Source: Mycoplasmoidaceae bacterium
GTDB taxonomy: Bacteria; Bacillota_I; Bacilli_A; Mycoplasmatales; Mycoplasmoidaceae
Direction: 5' to 3'
DNA length: 64,000 bases
Assembly: GCA_024427265.1 (NCBI GenBank)
Contig: JAKSVP010000002.1
Coordinates: forward strand, 3,285-67,284
Made by a program: the position numbers and the translations under genes. Below the pieces are notes generated by a model. The model did not search any database. It was not told the origin of the DNA and was given only the letters and a program-made list of their open reading frames with translations. This document shows positions 39,978-49,320 of the stretch, piece after piece (the stretch's first letter is position 1; the number at the start of each line of letters is the position of its first letter).

Positions 39978-40001
39978 TATATAGATTTTGTAATCTATAT
40001 A
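39978..40001 (-). promoter_or_regulatory. Lipoprotein-type palindrome operator
   Basis: Perfect arms TATATAGATT / AATCTATATA around TTGT, 37 bases upstream of a membrane-protein ATG; it extends the shared regulon beyond lipoproteins. Confidence 0.65.
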
Positions 40002-40100
40002 AAGATGGCGACTAACTTTAGTTAAGGACCAAGATTAGTTTTATATAATTAGGGTATAAAAAAGAGCTAACAGCTCTTTTTCTTTTATAATTTATCTATT

Positions 40101-40736
40101 ATGAGTACTAGAAAATATAAGAGCAAGATTGATCCTAATCTAAAGTTAGAAACATTATTAGATAAAGATGAAAAAGTCTTATGAAAAGGCAAGCCTGTTA
40201 AGAAAGCATTTATCCTTAACAAGGTCTTTGCCTTCATTCCTATGGTTATTATCTTTCTGGCCATAGATATTGTCTTTATCGTAATGATGACTAGATGATG
40301 AAATGATTTACCCAAACCAGTGCAAATCTTTTTGCCTATCTTCTTTGTTTTACAGCTAACACCAGTATGAATATGGCTAATTAATATTATCTTTGCTGTA
40401 AAACAATGAAACTATACAGAATATATGGTAACAAACCGTAGAATCATTATTAAATCTGGTTTGTTTGCTGCAGGATTTCAATCAATCTACTACAATGAAA
40501 TAAAAGCGGTTAATGTCCATGTGGGATTAATTGATAAGTGATGTCATGTAGGAGATGTCATGATTAGTTCAAGTGCTAGAGGACAAGGTGGTATCATTGA
40601 CATCTTAGATCCATATGGAGTTTATAAGATCATAGAAAAAGTAAGTAGAGAAGTAGCAACAGATATTTCCTTTCCTAATGCTTATCGTCCAGAAAACAAC
40701 CCTGGTTATAAGACAGATGTAACAATTAAAAAATAG
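40101..40736 (+). CDS. Membrane protein with bacterial PH domain
   Basis: 211 residues. EKVLWKGKPVKKAF is followed by two membrane helices (KVFAFIPMVIIFLAIDIVFIVMM; IFLPIFFVLQLTPVWIWLINIIF) and YMVTNRRIIIKSGLFAAGFQSIYYNEIKAVNVHVG, the classic start of a bPH_2 (YdbS/YdbT-like) domain. Such proteins sit in the membrane with the PH-like fold in the cytosol; function unknown. The downstream GAGC stem (40736-40755) is a terminator. Confidence 0.8.
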
Positions 40737-40754
40737 AGCATCTACTCTATTTTT

Positions 40755-42272
40755 TACTAGTTTTCATAAAGCATCAAGAACATCGACCATACTTTGAGTA
40801 TCTAGTTCACAATACTTTAGCATATTATGTCTAGTTTGTTCTTGTTCTTTGCCAGACATTTTTATCATTTTAGGAAACATTGCTAGTGCTTCACCACCAT
40901 TATGTACTTGGTCTAGGTTATGATAGTCATCTGCGTGTTCTGGGCAGATAGCAGGCATAACTTGTTTAATAGAGTTTGAACCATTTTGTGTAACACTATA
41001 GAAACAACAGTCTCTAAAAGGAATTAACAAATCTGCCATATGATCATGGATATTCATTAAATGTTCAGATAAATCTGGGAATCTAGATGCTAAATGTTTT
41101 AAAACAGTTTTTTAAATGTCATATTAAATGACATAGATGTAACATTTAATGGAATGTCATTGCATAATTGTTTAGCAAGTTCATATTCACTGTCTAGTTT
41201 AGATCCTAAAAATTCTTTATGGATAGTCTTACCACATGGTTTATCTTGAATGTGTAAAGAATATTGGAAAGGAATTTGTTGATAGCATCCAACACCATCA
41301 AATGGTGGTACAGCCTCATTCATTGTTTCAAAGTCTAAGTGATAGATAGGAAACTTTAGACTTTGAAAGAAGTGTTTAATTAAATCCTTATTAACATATG
41401 GTTTTTGGTCATTATTCATATGCGTTTTCATTTGAATCATTTGATAAGGACTTAATTTAACCTTAAATTCAGATAAACGTTCTTTGTTATCTAAAACATT
41501 TTGGTAAGTGATAATACCATGTTCAATCATGGTATGAGCTTTGGATGCTCATATGCCGCATAAATCTAAAACATTAGGTTGTGGTAGATTTTTATGACAG
41601 AATTCATAAAAATCACAATTCTTACAGTTACCATAAGTTGGTAATTGTTTTAATTGTCTCATTAAAGTAATAGTGCTTGGTACTGTTTCACATTCATCTT
41701 TAAATAGTTTAGAGATCTTTTGTTTATCTTTTAATTCTTCATGTAAACCATTTAGTGCATAAGGAACTAACATTTGTTTAACATCAATGTTACCTTTTCT
41801 AATGTAGTCTGGGTTTAAATGAAGAATGTAACAATTTTTAATTTCTAAACCACATAGTTCTAAAACATATTTTTGAAAAGCGACATCGGCTGCATATTCT
41901 TTAATATGCTTATAAGCATCAGTCGATGCTTTTACTTCATAGATATCATAGCCATCACCATTTTTAGCTAAGATATCTACAGCACAGAATAAATCTTCAA
42001 ATAAGAATGATGCTTCGGCAATGTAGTCATTACTATCTAGTAGTTTTTTAGTAATAGCTACTTGATTTTTAATATCTACTATATCAGGGTTATCTTTTAC
42101 CTTAACAGTATGAGCAAAGTATTGGTGAGCATAATCACCAATTAGCTTTCCTTCATCTATTCTTTTTTTGTTTAACTTCATCTGTTGGTTTAGCTTCATT
42201 ACTATTATGTAGTTGGTAGTAATAAGCCCTAGGACAACTTCTAAAAGTTACATAGTGTGATTTTGTAATCAT
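40755..42272 (-). pseudogene. Frameshifted second copy of the DUF2779 gene
   Basis: Closely matches 30365-31888 along its whole length (same IYEVKAS, DFETMNEAVPPFDG, CKNCDFYEFC motifs). Two lesions: an extra T in a run at about 42165, and loss of one base at about 41105 where the intact copy reads TTTTTTCAAATG. The three remaining open parts are otherwise uninterrupted. ATG 42272 lies 2 bases after the stop of a nucleotidyltransferase gene, so it was the second gene of that operon. Confidence 0.85.
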
Positions 42273-42274
42273 TA

Positions 42275-42946
42275 CTATCTACCTCCATTTGAATAATAAA
42301 CTTCGTTTACTGCTTCAATATAGCAAACATATGATGGATGGTTTTTATCATTTCTTGATAAGTACATATTTTTCTTTTTCAAATATGATAATTTTATTTC
42401 ATCTCATAGTTGGTTTTGTTTTAATAGTGTAGCTTTATAGTCAATATCCTTAGACTTTGACATTGGTTCTCAAACCCATATGTCATTTTGAATTTTGCCA
42501 GTTTTCTTATGAATAAGACGGTATCGTGTTCCAAATTTGTCATCGATCGTTATTGCAATATCAAAACTAAACAGAGTTCCTTTTTTTGTCTTGCTTTTAA
42601 ACTTTTGACTTGTTATTGCACTAGTGGAATCTTGGCAATTGCTATATTTATGGCTAGATAATATTTCATTTAATTTATTAATGAAATACTCTTTAATAGG
42701 CCCACATTTGTTTATGTTTACCGTGTTCTTATCATAAGCAACAATTAAGAGATTATAGTCGAGATCTATTGGTTGATTGCCGTTTTGTGTGATTAAACTT
42801 TTTCTGCCACTTCCGACTAAACGGATATCAATTTCAAAAAAATCATCTTCATTTACTTCATTTTGCAATTCTCTAATTATCTGATTGCAAATACTTTTCA
42901 TTTCATTTATTAGTTTTTTATCTTTATTTACTAAAAATCTATACAT
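42275..42946 (-). CDS. Nucleotidyltransferase-fold protein
   Basis: 223 residues from ATG 42946 (an ATG at 42961 is possible, but TATAAT overlaps it). DIRLVGSGRKSLIT...QPIDLDYNLLIV gives the GS motif and DxDxN metal site, and FDIAITIDD near 130 the third acid of the Pol beta-type fold. Such proteins often act as toxins or nucleotide-modifying enzymes. Start region overlaps an 18-bp palindrome and faces the divergent abiE operon. Followed at once by a DUF2779 pseudogene. Confidence 0.75.
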
Positions 42947-42957
42947 ATATTGATTAT

Positions 42958-42975
42958 ACATTTATATATAAATGT
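42958..42975. promoter_or_regulatory. Palindrome at the nucleotidyltransferase promoter
   Basis: ACATTTATATATAAATGT, perfectly symmetrical, adjoining the minus-strand -10 box; candidate operator. Confidence 0.55.
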
Positions 42976-43013
42976 CAGTGTTTATTATTATGGACAAAAG
43001 ATTTTTTTATTTT

Positions 43014-43049
43014 CTCCAGTAAATGTAGTATAATGACATTAAGTGGAGA
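43014..43049 (+). promoter_or_regulatory. Operator/promoter of the abiE operon
   Basis: CTCCAGTAAATG (from 43014) and CATTAAGTGGAG (to 43049) form an imperfect inverted repeat on both sides of TATAAT. AbiEi proteins are known to repress their own promoter through inverted repeats, so this fits. Confidence 0.65.
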
Positions 43050-43055
43050 AAAAAT

Positions 43056-43640
43056 ATGATTAAGACTACACCCATTTTAGTTAATGAAATAAGCAATTTT
43101 GCCCAACCTAACCATAAGTTGCAAAGAATGGTTAGGGATGGTAAGATTTTTCCATTAAAGCGTGGTCTATATGAGACTGATGTTAATGCTAATCCGATGC
43201 GTTTAGCTAATATTATTGTAAGCCCTAGTTACATTTCCTTTGCTACGGCATTATCATATTATGATTTAATCCCTGAAAGAGTCGTTTCTATTACATCAGC
43301 ATCTTTTAATTTAAGAAAGTCAAAGTCATTTAAGAATAGATTTGGTCATTATGTATATCAAGATATACCAAAAAGTGCTTTCTGGTTAGGAGTAAAAACT
43401 ATTGACCATGGAGATGGGCCCTTTCATATTGCAACACTAGAAAAGGCAATATGTGATGAATTGTATTTATTGCCACCAATGGATGATATAAAGCAATTAG
43501 AATATATGTTATTTACTGATTTGAGATTTAATGAAGAAGTATTTAATACAATTAAGAAACCCGTGATTGCTAAGCTTGCTAAGTTATATCGCTGTAAGAA
43601 TATCTATTTGCTTAATGAATATTTAAAGGAGGTTAGATAA
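43056..43640 (+). CDS. abiEi: AbiEi-type antitoxin/transcription regulator
   Basis: 194 residues. N-terminal winged HTH (NHKLQRMVRDGKIFPLKRGLYET) followed by IVSPSYISFATALSYYDLIPERV and FHIATLEKAICDELYL, the usual AbiEi pattern. It neutralises the AbiEii toxin and represses the operon. The toxin gene starts on its stop codon (TAATG). Confidence 0.85.
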   Translation: MIKTTPILVNEISNFAQPNHKLQRMVRDGKIFPLKRGLYETDVNANPMRLANIIVSPSYISFATALSYYDLIPERVVSITSASFNLRKSKSFKNRFGHYVYQDIPKSAFWLGVKTIDHGDGPFHIATLEKAICDELYLLPPMDDIKQLEYMLFTDLRFNEEVFNTIKKPVIAKLAKLYRCKNIYLLNEYLKEVR

Positions 43641-44509
43641 TGGACAATGTGCTTAAGACAATGTTAAATAAGCATCATGCAACTAATGTTAGTCAACAAC
43701 GCAATGCATTGAGAGAAGAAATACAAAATTTAATTTTGTATTGTTTATCTAAAACTGATTTCTTTAAATATACAGCTTTTTATGGTGGGACATGTTTAAG
43801 AATTTGTCACAACTTAAATCGTTTTAGTGAAGATTTAGATTTTTGTCTAATTAAAGAACAAAAAGATTTTGACTTAAAAAAGTATGGTGAAAATGTAATT
43901 TTAACTTTGCAATCTTTTGGTTTAAAGGGACAATTATCATCAAAAGTTAAGAAAATTGAAACATCTGTTCTTTCGATGTTTATTAATTTTGATTTAAAAG
44001 AGCTAATTAAAACTTTTTATCCAACAGCTAACAAAGTTAAAGTAACACACGGTGAACGATTGTCTATTAAGGTTGAAGTTGAAACAAAGCCAACACCCGA
44101 AGCAGTAATTGAACCAATTTATCTAATGTCACCTTATGGATTTGCAATTAAGAAATTTGATTTGTCTTCTTTGTTTGCGGCTAAAATCGAATGTGTTTTA
44201 GCAAGAAGCTGAAAAATTCGTGGAATGAAGGGAAGAGATTTATTTGACTATGTATTTTATCTAGGATTAAATATTGGTTTTAATATTAAATATTTAACTG
44301 CTAGATGAAAACAAAGAAAAGTCATACCTTCTAATCACCATTTAACTTTACAAGAAGTTAAAGATGCTTTATATAAAAGGTTTAGTACCATTGATTATGC
44401 TAATGCTAAGGCTGATGTTGTTAGCTTTATTGATGATCCACATTCTATCGATGTATGATCAGAAGAATTCTTTATTGATATTACAAACAGGTATTTAAAG
44501 GAGAAATAA
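43640..44509 (+). CDS. abiEii: AbiEii-type nucleotidyltransferase toxin
   Basis: 289 residues. FYGGTCLRICHNLNRFSEDLDF (about 48-69) is the GG-T and DxD core of the AbiEii/MenT family, with IKVEVETKP and MKGRDLFDYVFYLGL further on. The family blocks growth by transferring nucleotides to tRNA acceptor ends. Catalytic residues are complete. Three TGA Trp codons lie in the last 100 residues. Confidence 0.85.
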
Positions 44510-44530
44510 AAAAGCCATTAGGCTTTTAAT
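44510..44530. terminator. Bidirectional terminator
   Basis: AAAAAGCCATTAGGCTTTT stem between abiEii and a convergent small gene. Confidence 0.7.
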
Positions 44531-44826
44531 TAATAGAATTTTATTTCATCTTCTGTGATTTCAATCGTAGATACAGTTGATGAACCATTGTTGGCTCTAG
44601 TGTAAACAAATTTGTTTACACCATCAGTATGAAAACCAATAGCTTCATCATAAATCGATCTAATGTAGTTATTTTCGTAGATTTTGCATCAGTCATCGTC
44701 ATTTTTGTACCACTCTCTTAAAACCTTAGTTTTTCCAGAACTATTAAAATCTGTTACATAGAAGCCATCAACTTTTAAGGCTTCTTCTTTTATCATTGAC
44801 CTCTTTATAATTGTGTAATATTTCAT
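44530..44826 (-). CDS. Small hypothetical protein
   Basis: 98 residues, MKYYTIIKRSMIKEEALKVDGFYV..., a charged single-domain protein ending ITEDEIKFY. A good GGAG ribosome site precedes ATG 44826. No signal peptide, no family recognised. It looks like a small beta-rich fold. Confidence 0.7.
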
Positions 44827-45019
44827 ATTTTTCTCCTTTAGTTTTACATTTTAGTTATATATTAAATTTTATTAATTTTAATTTTGACATATTAGGTGTT
44901 TTTAACCACTTCAGTGCTTAAGTAAAACTTAAGTAATGGTTTGATATGGTTTTATTTGAATTGAAGTTCTTAACCGGTTCTAAATGTTTAATAGCAAAAG
45001 AAAAAGAGCTAGTTGCTCT
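44827..45019. other. Non-coding stretch between small gene and superoxide reductase
   Basis: Contains the dispersed repeat (44892-44990) and the terminator of the superoxide reductase gene; no reading frame of note. Confidence 0.6.
44892..44990 (+). repeat. About 100-bp dispersed repeat (copy 3)
   Basis: TTTTTAACCACTTCAGTG, then AAGTAATGGTTT and CTTAACCGGTTCTAAATG, in the same order and spacing as 39018-39118. The central hairpin is weaker in this copy. Confidence 0.65.
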
Positions 45020-45022
45020 TTA
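45001..45022 (-). terminator. Terminator
   Basis: AAAAAGAGCTAGTTGCTCTTT stem after the superoxide reductase gene. Confidence 0.6.
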
Positions 45023-45397
45023 TTTTCTTCACAACCCATGAACATTGCAATAACAATAAGCAAAACGCAATTGTTCTTGGTCAGCTAATCTAAATCTAGC
45101 TGTTGGTGGACAGTGTGGTTTAAGATATTTGATTTGTCATCCTAAATTAGTTTCAATACATATTCATTCAATGTAGTGGGCTTCTTCCATGGGATGAACT
45201 TGTGATCCAATAGAAACTGTAATTTGATTATTAGTAGTTTCTACTACTGGAATATGTTTTTCTTTTGCACCATCAGTAGTATTAGGTGTTATTTCATGCA
45301 TTGGTTGACCACAACATATCGTCTCTATTCCTGTCGGATATGATGTTACAACAATTACTTTATGACATATATCACATTTATAAAATTTTAATTGCAT
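45020..45397 (-). CDS. Superoxide reductase (desulfoferrodoxin)
   Basis: 125 residues. The N-terminal desulforedoxin centre is present (CDICHKV at 9-15 and ICCGQPM at about 28). The catalytic centre II ligands follow: EKHIPVVE, HPMEEAHYIEWI and YCNVHGLW. Both iron sites are therefore complete. It reduces superoxide to peroxide in the cytosol and would need rubredoxin-like electron donors. This is unusual among mycoplasmas and suits an anaerobic niche. GAGG site before the ATG. Confidence 0.85.
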
Positions 45398-45540
45398 AGT
45401 TTACCTCTAGGGTTATTATATGTTCCTATGATTTTAATTATGAACTAATGTTCATCACATTTAATTTAATTAAATGTCATAGGGACTGGATAGGGTAGAA
45501 GTGGCGAACGCTAGTGAGCCTCGATTTAATTTAAAAAAGA
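45398..45540. other. Non-coding stretch with GGCGAAC motif
   Basis: Promoter of the minus-strand superoxide reductase at one end. The rest holds GGCGAACGCTAGTGAGCC (45503-45520), matched in reverse at 63906-63923. No gene seen. Confidence 0.5.
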
Positions 45541-45562
45541 GGTGGTTAACCTCTATTTTTTC
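45535..45562. terminator. Terminator
   Basis: AAAAGAGGTGGTTAACCTCTATTTTTT stem after the small minus-strand operon. Confidence 0.65.
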
Positions 45563-45687
45563 TTTTTATTAGGAACGTGAATTACACTTCCATTATTAGC
45601 TCCTGGATATTCTGTTACTATTGTCATATCTCCAGTATCTATATCCATATATGTTTTTGATCCTGTTCCATTATTTGGTCCGTACAT
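45553..45687 (-). CDS. Very small protein (44 residues)
   Basis: MYGPNNGTGSKTYMDIDTGDMTIVTEYPGANNGSVIHVPNKKKK. Preceded by GGAGA seven bases upstream and followed by a strong terminator, and 10 bases after the stop of another tiny gene. The conserved gene context and good sites support expression. No function recognised; possibly a peptide with the neighbouring Trp-rich protein. Confidence 0.55.
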   Translation of the reverse strand: MYGPNNGTGSKTYMDIDTGDMTIVTEYPGANNGSVIHVPNKKKK

Positions 45688-45697
45688 AGTTTTCTCC

Positions 45698-45910
45698 TTA
45701 TCAATCATCGTCTTCGTCTTCTTCAAATAGGCCTATTGGTGCATCGAAATTGCTTTTCCCTCAGCCTGTGCCGCCTTCTTCTCAGTGATTTGTATTAGTT
45801 TTTGTTACTGATCTACCATCTGAGCTTCTTCAGCAACCATTGTTTGTTTTAGTTCAGCTGTTTCCTTTTGAATCTCTTCAACAGCCTTTACCTGTTTTAG
45901 TTCAACCCAT
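45698..45910 (-). CDS. Small Trp/Gly/Ser-rich protein
   Basis: 70 residues with a perfect AGGAGG site before ATG 45910. Seven Trp codons, all TGA, are spaced through repeats of the style W-T-K-T-x-x-G-C-W-R, ending in an acidic tail (LFEEDEDDDW). The sequence is low in hydrophobic aliphatic residues and has no signal peptide. A short tandem-repeat peptide of unknown role, probably co-transcribed with the 44-residue gene. Confidence 0.6.
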
Positions 45911-46014
45911 AGTTAAACCTCCTGTCCGTATATAGTATAGCACTTTTTTTGAAAAAAGATGCAATTATTTCTAAAAAGTTTCTAAAAATAATAAAAAGTA
46001 AGTATAATACTTAT

Positions 46015-46752
46015 ATGATGAAAAAGGAAAGAAAATTAAATTCCCTCGATGAATTATTAGATGAGATAGATGCATGAATGGCTATTCTAAGTCAAAAGCG
46101 AGATCAACTTGCTGAACATGCCCTAGATTATCGTGATCGAATCAAAGATACATTAAATAGGTATAAAAAGAAAGCTTTCTATACTTATTCCTTAAATATA
46201 GATAAGAAAGACTACGATCGTTTAGAAAAAGGAGCTAGAAAAGAAGGATATAGAAGTATTTCTAAGTTTATTAAAGAGAAATACTGAGAATACTTCATGT
46301 CTGGCGGTCCTAATGTCTACAATGTAGAATATCAGCAAATGCTACTAGATATTTCTGATCGCCCACAATCTGGAGCTATGAAATCTATAGCAATGGCATT
46401 AAATGAGGAAGAGGAAAGAAGATTTAATGAATATTTAGCTAGATATCATATCTCTGAGTCAAAGAAAAGAGATTTAATGCGTTTCTTCATTACTCAATTC
46501 CTATATGGTGCATTTAATATGGCAGGTAGAGGAACAGGAGTAATGTTTAAGAAATGCAAATCCTCATGGATTGAATCATATGGCTATGATGAAAAAAAGA
46601 AAAAGCTATATTTACAATTTGCTTCAGGGCCTATCTATGCCTATATAGATGTACCTAATAAAGTCTATAAAGGCTTTGTAGAAGCAGAATCTAAAGGTAA
46701 ATACCACAATAAATACTTAATAAATAGTTACAAGTGTAAGAAAGTTAAATAA
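46015..46752 (+). CDS. Ribbon-helix-helix / KTSC-domain protein
   Basis: 245 residues (start at ATG 46015 or 46018). A short coiled coil is followed by a ribbon-helix-helix pattern (YTYSLNIDKKDYDRLEKGARKEG...ISKFIKEKY, about 47-85), a second helical part, and a C-terminal KTSC domain (SSWIESYGYDEKKKKLYLQFASGPIYAYIDVPNKVYKGF, about 180-220). KTSC domains are found with DNA- or RNA-related proteins, function unclear. TATAAT is about 10 bases upstream. The domain combination suggests a DNA-binding regulator. Confidence 0.75.
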
Positions 46753-46835
46753 AATGTAACAATCTGTGGTATAAGAGATACGCAAACCCTATGGGGTTTA
46801 AGGGGTTATTTTCAATTGAAGGAGTATGTTAATTA

Positions 46836-48731
46836 ATGAAAAAGAATAAAAAACTAAAACAAAAATTTGATTTTAATAATAAAAAATACCAATGAGAACT
46901 AAAAGAAGTGTTTAGAAAAGACGAAACACCAGAATTAGTTATGAAACAATGATATAAGACTACTTTGCATTTATATGCAATAAGTAAAGACTTATATCGA
47001 TCAGTTGATAAATTATTGCATTGAATAGAAACATATAAGGAAGTAGAAAGACTACGTACAAGATTTAACATCTTCCTAGGTGAAAAACTCGAAGCCTTTC
47101 CTAAAGCGACAAAATGAAAATCTCTCGATAGAAAAGCAAAAGAGCTTACTAATAAGGCAAATAAAAAAGAAGTTAGTTATACTAAAATCATCCTTAGTCA
47201 TGAAAAACAAATAAAGAAATTATTAAAGAATGAAAAATTAAAACAATATAAGAGATTCTTTGAAACTGAATTCTTTGTTTTTAAAGATCACTTGATCTCT
47301 ACGCAAGACAGCAAGACGATTGATGCTATGCAATCTGATCAAGCATTAGATATCATTCAATCTGCTATTATTGCTGATTGTGATGCTGAAAAGCCACATG
47401 CCAGAAATTCTAAAGGTAATGAAGTTAAAGCTGAATCTTTTGAACCATTAGTTACTAGTTTAGATCCAATGGTTAGAAAAACAGCATTTATTAACTTCTA
47501 TTACCAATATTACTTAAGAAAAAATACATTTAGTGCTTTATTGTATGTTTTAAATTATAGAGCAACACAAAAAGCTAAAATGTACAATTTTGTTAATGAT
47601 ATTCAATGAGCAATGCATGATAAATATGAATTAATAATGGATGATTTCTTTAAGATAGTTAACAAAAGTTATATCTTTAAAGATTTATACATTAGACATA
47701 AAGATCATAAGCATGGTGTTATTAACAAAACTTTTAATCTTGATAAATTTGAACCATGAGATATTCCTCTATGAAGGAAAATGGATAAAGTAACATATAC
47801 ACCAGAACAAGCTAAAGAAATTGTTTCTAGAGCATTTAAATGTTTTGGACCAGATTTTTCTAAAGTTACAGATGATATTTTGCATAGTAACTTAATTAAA
47901 TGAATTAGTGATGGCAATGCTTCAAAAGGTAACTTTACTATTTGTGGTTCTGGTAATTTAAACAAAGAACCAATTCAAGTTAACTTTGATGGTAGTGCTA
48001 ATTCGGTAGCAAATTTAGCTCACGAATTAGGACATAGTATTACATACTACTATATTAAACGTAGCCAAAAAACATATCGTTCACTTCCAGCATTATTAAC
48101 AGAAGTGCCTAGTTGTGTTTGTGAGTTTATTTGCTTATTCTATATGTGGGGTCAAGCAAAAAGTAATTTGGAGACCTTTGATATATTAGATGCTATTCAA
48201 ACTGTTTTCTTTGATCATGTTAATCTATTTGCTGCTAAGGCATTGTTTAAGGAGAGATTATCAAGAATACATGATAAAGAAGGAACACAAAAACCTGGCG
48301 AAATATATACAGGCTTTTACCACTATAGAAAAGCATTTGAAGGTTTGACTAAGTTAGAGCAATCTTGATATACAGGTGGTCAATACCCTAGATGGTTGCA
48401 TAACTATAGTTTCTTAAACAAACTATATTTAGACTTCTATGAAAATAACGGCATTATGTACTATGTTGGAGCAATAGTAGGTATATTAATGACTTGTGCT
48501 ATTTATTTCAATAAAGATCAAAAAAGTGTAGACAGATTTTTAAAGTTTATTAAGGATGGTGGCACAAAAAAACCATTTGATGCTTTAAAAATTTTAAAGA
48601 TTGATATAAGAGATGAAAAATATTATAGATATGCAAAAAAGATAATGCTTAACGTTGTTAAAGCCTATGAAACCTTTCCAACATTAAATAAACCTGGATC
48701 TTTAAAGTTTGGGAAGAATAAATGTGAATAA
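46836..48731 (+). CDS. pepF: Oligoendopeptidase F (M3 metallopeptidase)
   Basis: 631 residues with the zinc motif HELGHSITYYYIKRS (about 393) and the third ligand Glu in TEVPSCVCEF (about 425). N-terminal helical lobe (residues 1-180) and C-terminal YTGGQYPRWLHNYSF...YYVGAIVGI match the family. Cytosolic zinc peptidase that cuts imported oligopeptides of about 7-17 residues. GGAG site upstream. Mycoplasmas commonly keep one such gene, so this block is probably core genome. Confidence 0.9.
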
Positions 48732-48739
48732 ACAAAGAA

Positions 48740-49273
48740 TTAATTATTCTTTTGTATTATGCTACTACCGCCAACCCATAGGTTATCAACAATAGTTCAT
48801 CCACTGTGCGCTCAATAACCATCCAAAAGGACTGTCGAGTAAAGCAAGTTATTAGGGTTATCAATAAGCAACTTCGCATTTGATAAAACCGCTTTAATGT
48901 TGTTGCCGTTTTCTTCATCAAAGCCTCTAAAGAAGTATGTAATGCTCGACCCGCTCTCTTTGAAACCAATAGATGTGATATGAAAGGGCAAACGATGGAA
49001 TGTTCTCTCTGATGATTTCATTTGATCGCGGATGTCCTTTGCTTGATTTAGGAGATTAATTAATTCTTTAATAAGCGAATTTGTTGACTCGCTGTACGGC
49101 CTGCTATATTGTGTTCGATACATAATTAAATATCTTCTTATTTCAGATACTAATGAACCAATCATGCCATATTCAGTCTTGGCATGAGAGTCATATTGAT
49201 GGTCAAATTGCGATCTGAACTTTTCAAGCGAAGAATTAATTTTTTCTATACTATTTTTATAATCATTAGACAT
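48740..49273 (-). CDS. Hypothetical protein at the edge of the defence island
   Basis: 177 residues with a helical N-terminal half (IEKINSSLEKFRSQFDHQYDSHAKTEYG...LIKELINLLNQAKDIRDQM) and a beta-rich C-terminal half ending IVDNLWVGGSSIIQKNN. It is divergent from the AIPR gene, 47 bases apart, so it may share the island's regulation. Family not recognised. Confidence 0.65.
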
Positions 49274-49320
49274 AATTTTTATATTATATATTCATATAAT
49301 ATAAAATAAGGAGACGAATT

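Noticed and set aside
45490..45520. GTGGCGAACG...GTGAG resembles the 16S rRNA stretch GGCGAACGGGTGAG
   Set aside because: Only about 12 bases agree and the surroundings do not continue as 16S; with 5S-like copies elsewhere it was tempting, but chance is likely.
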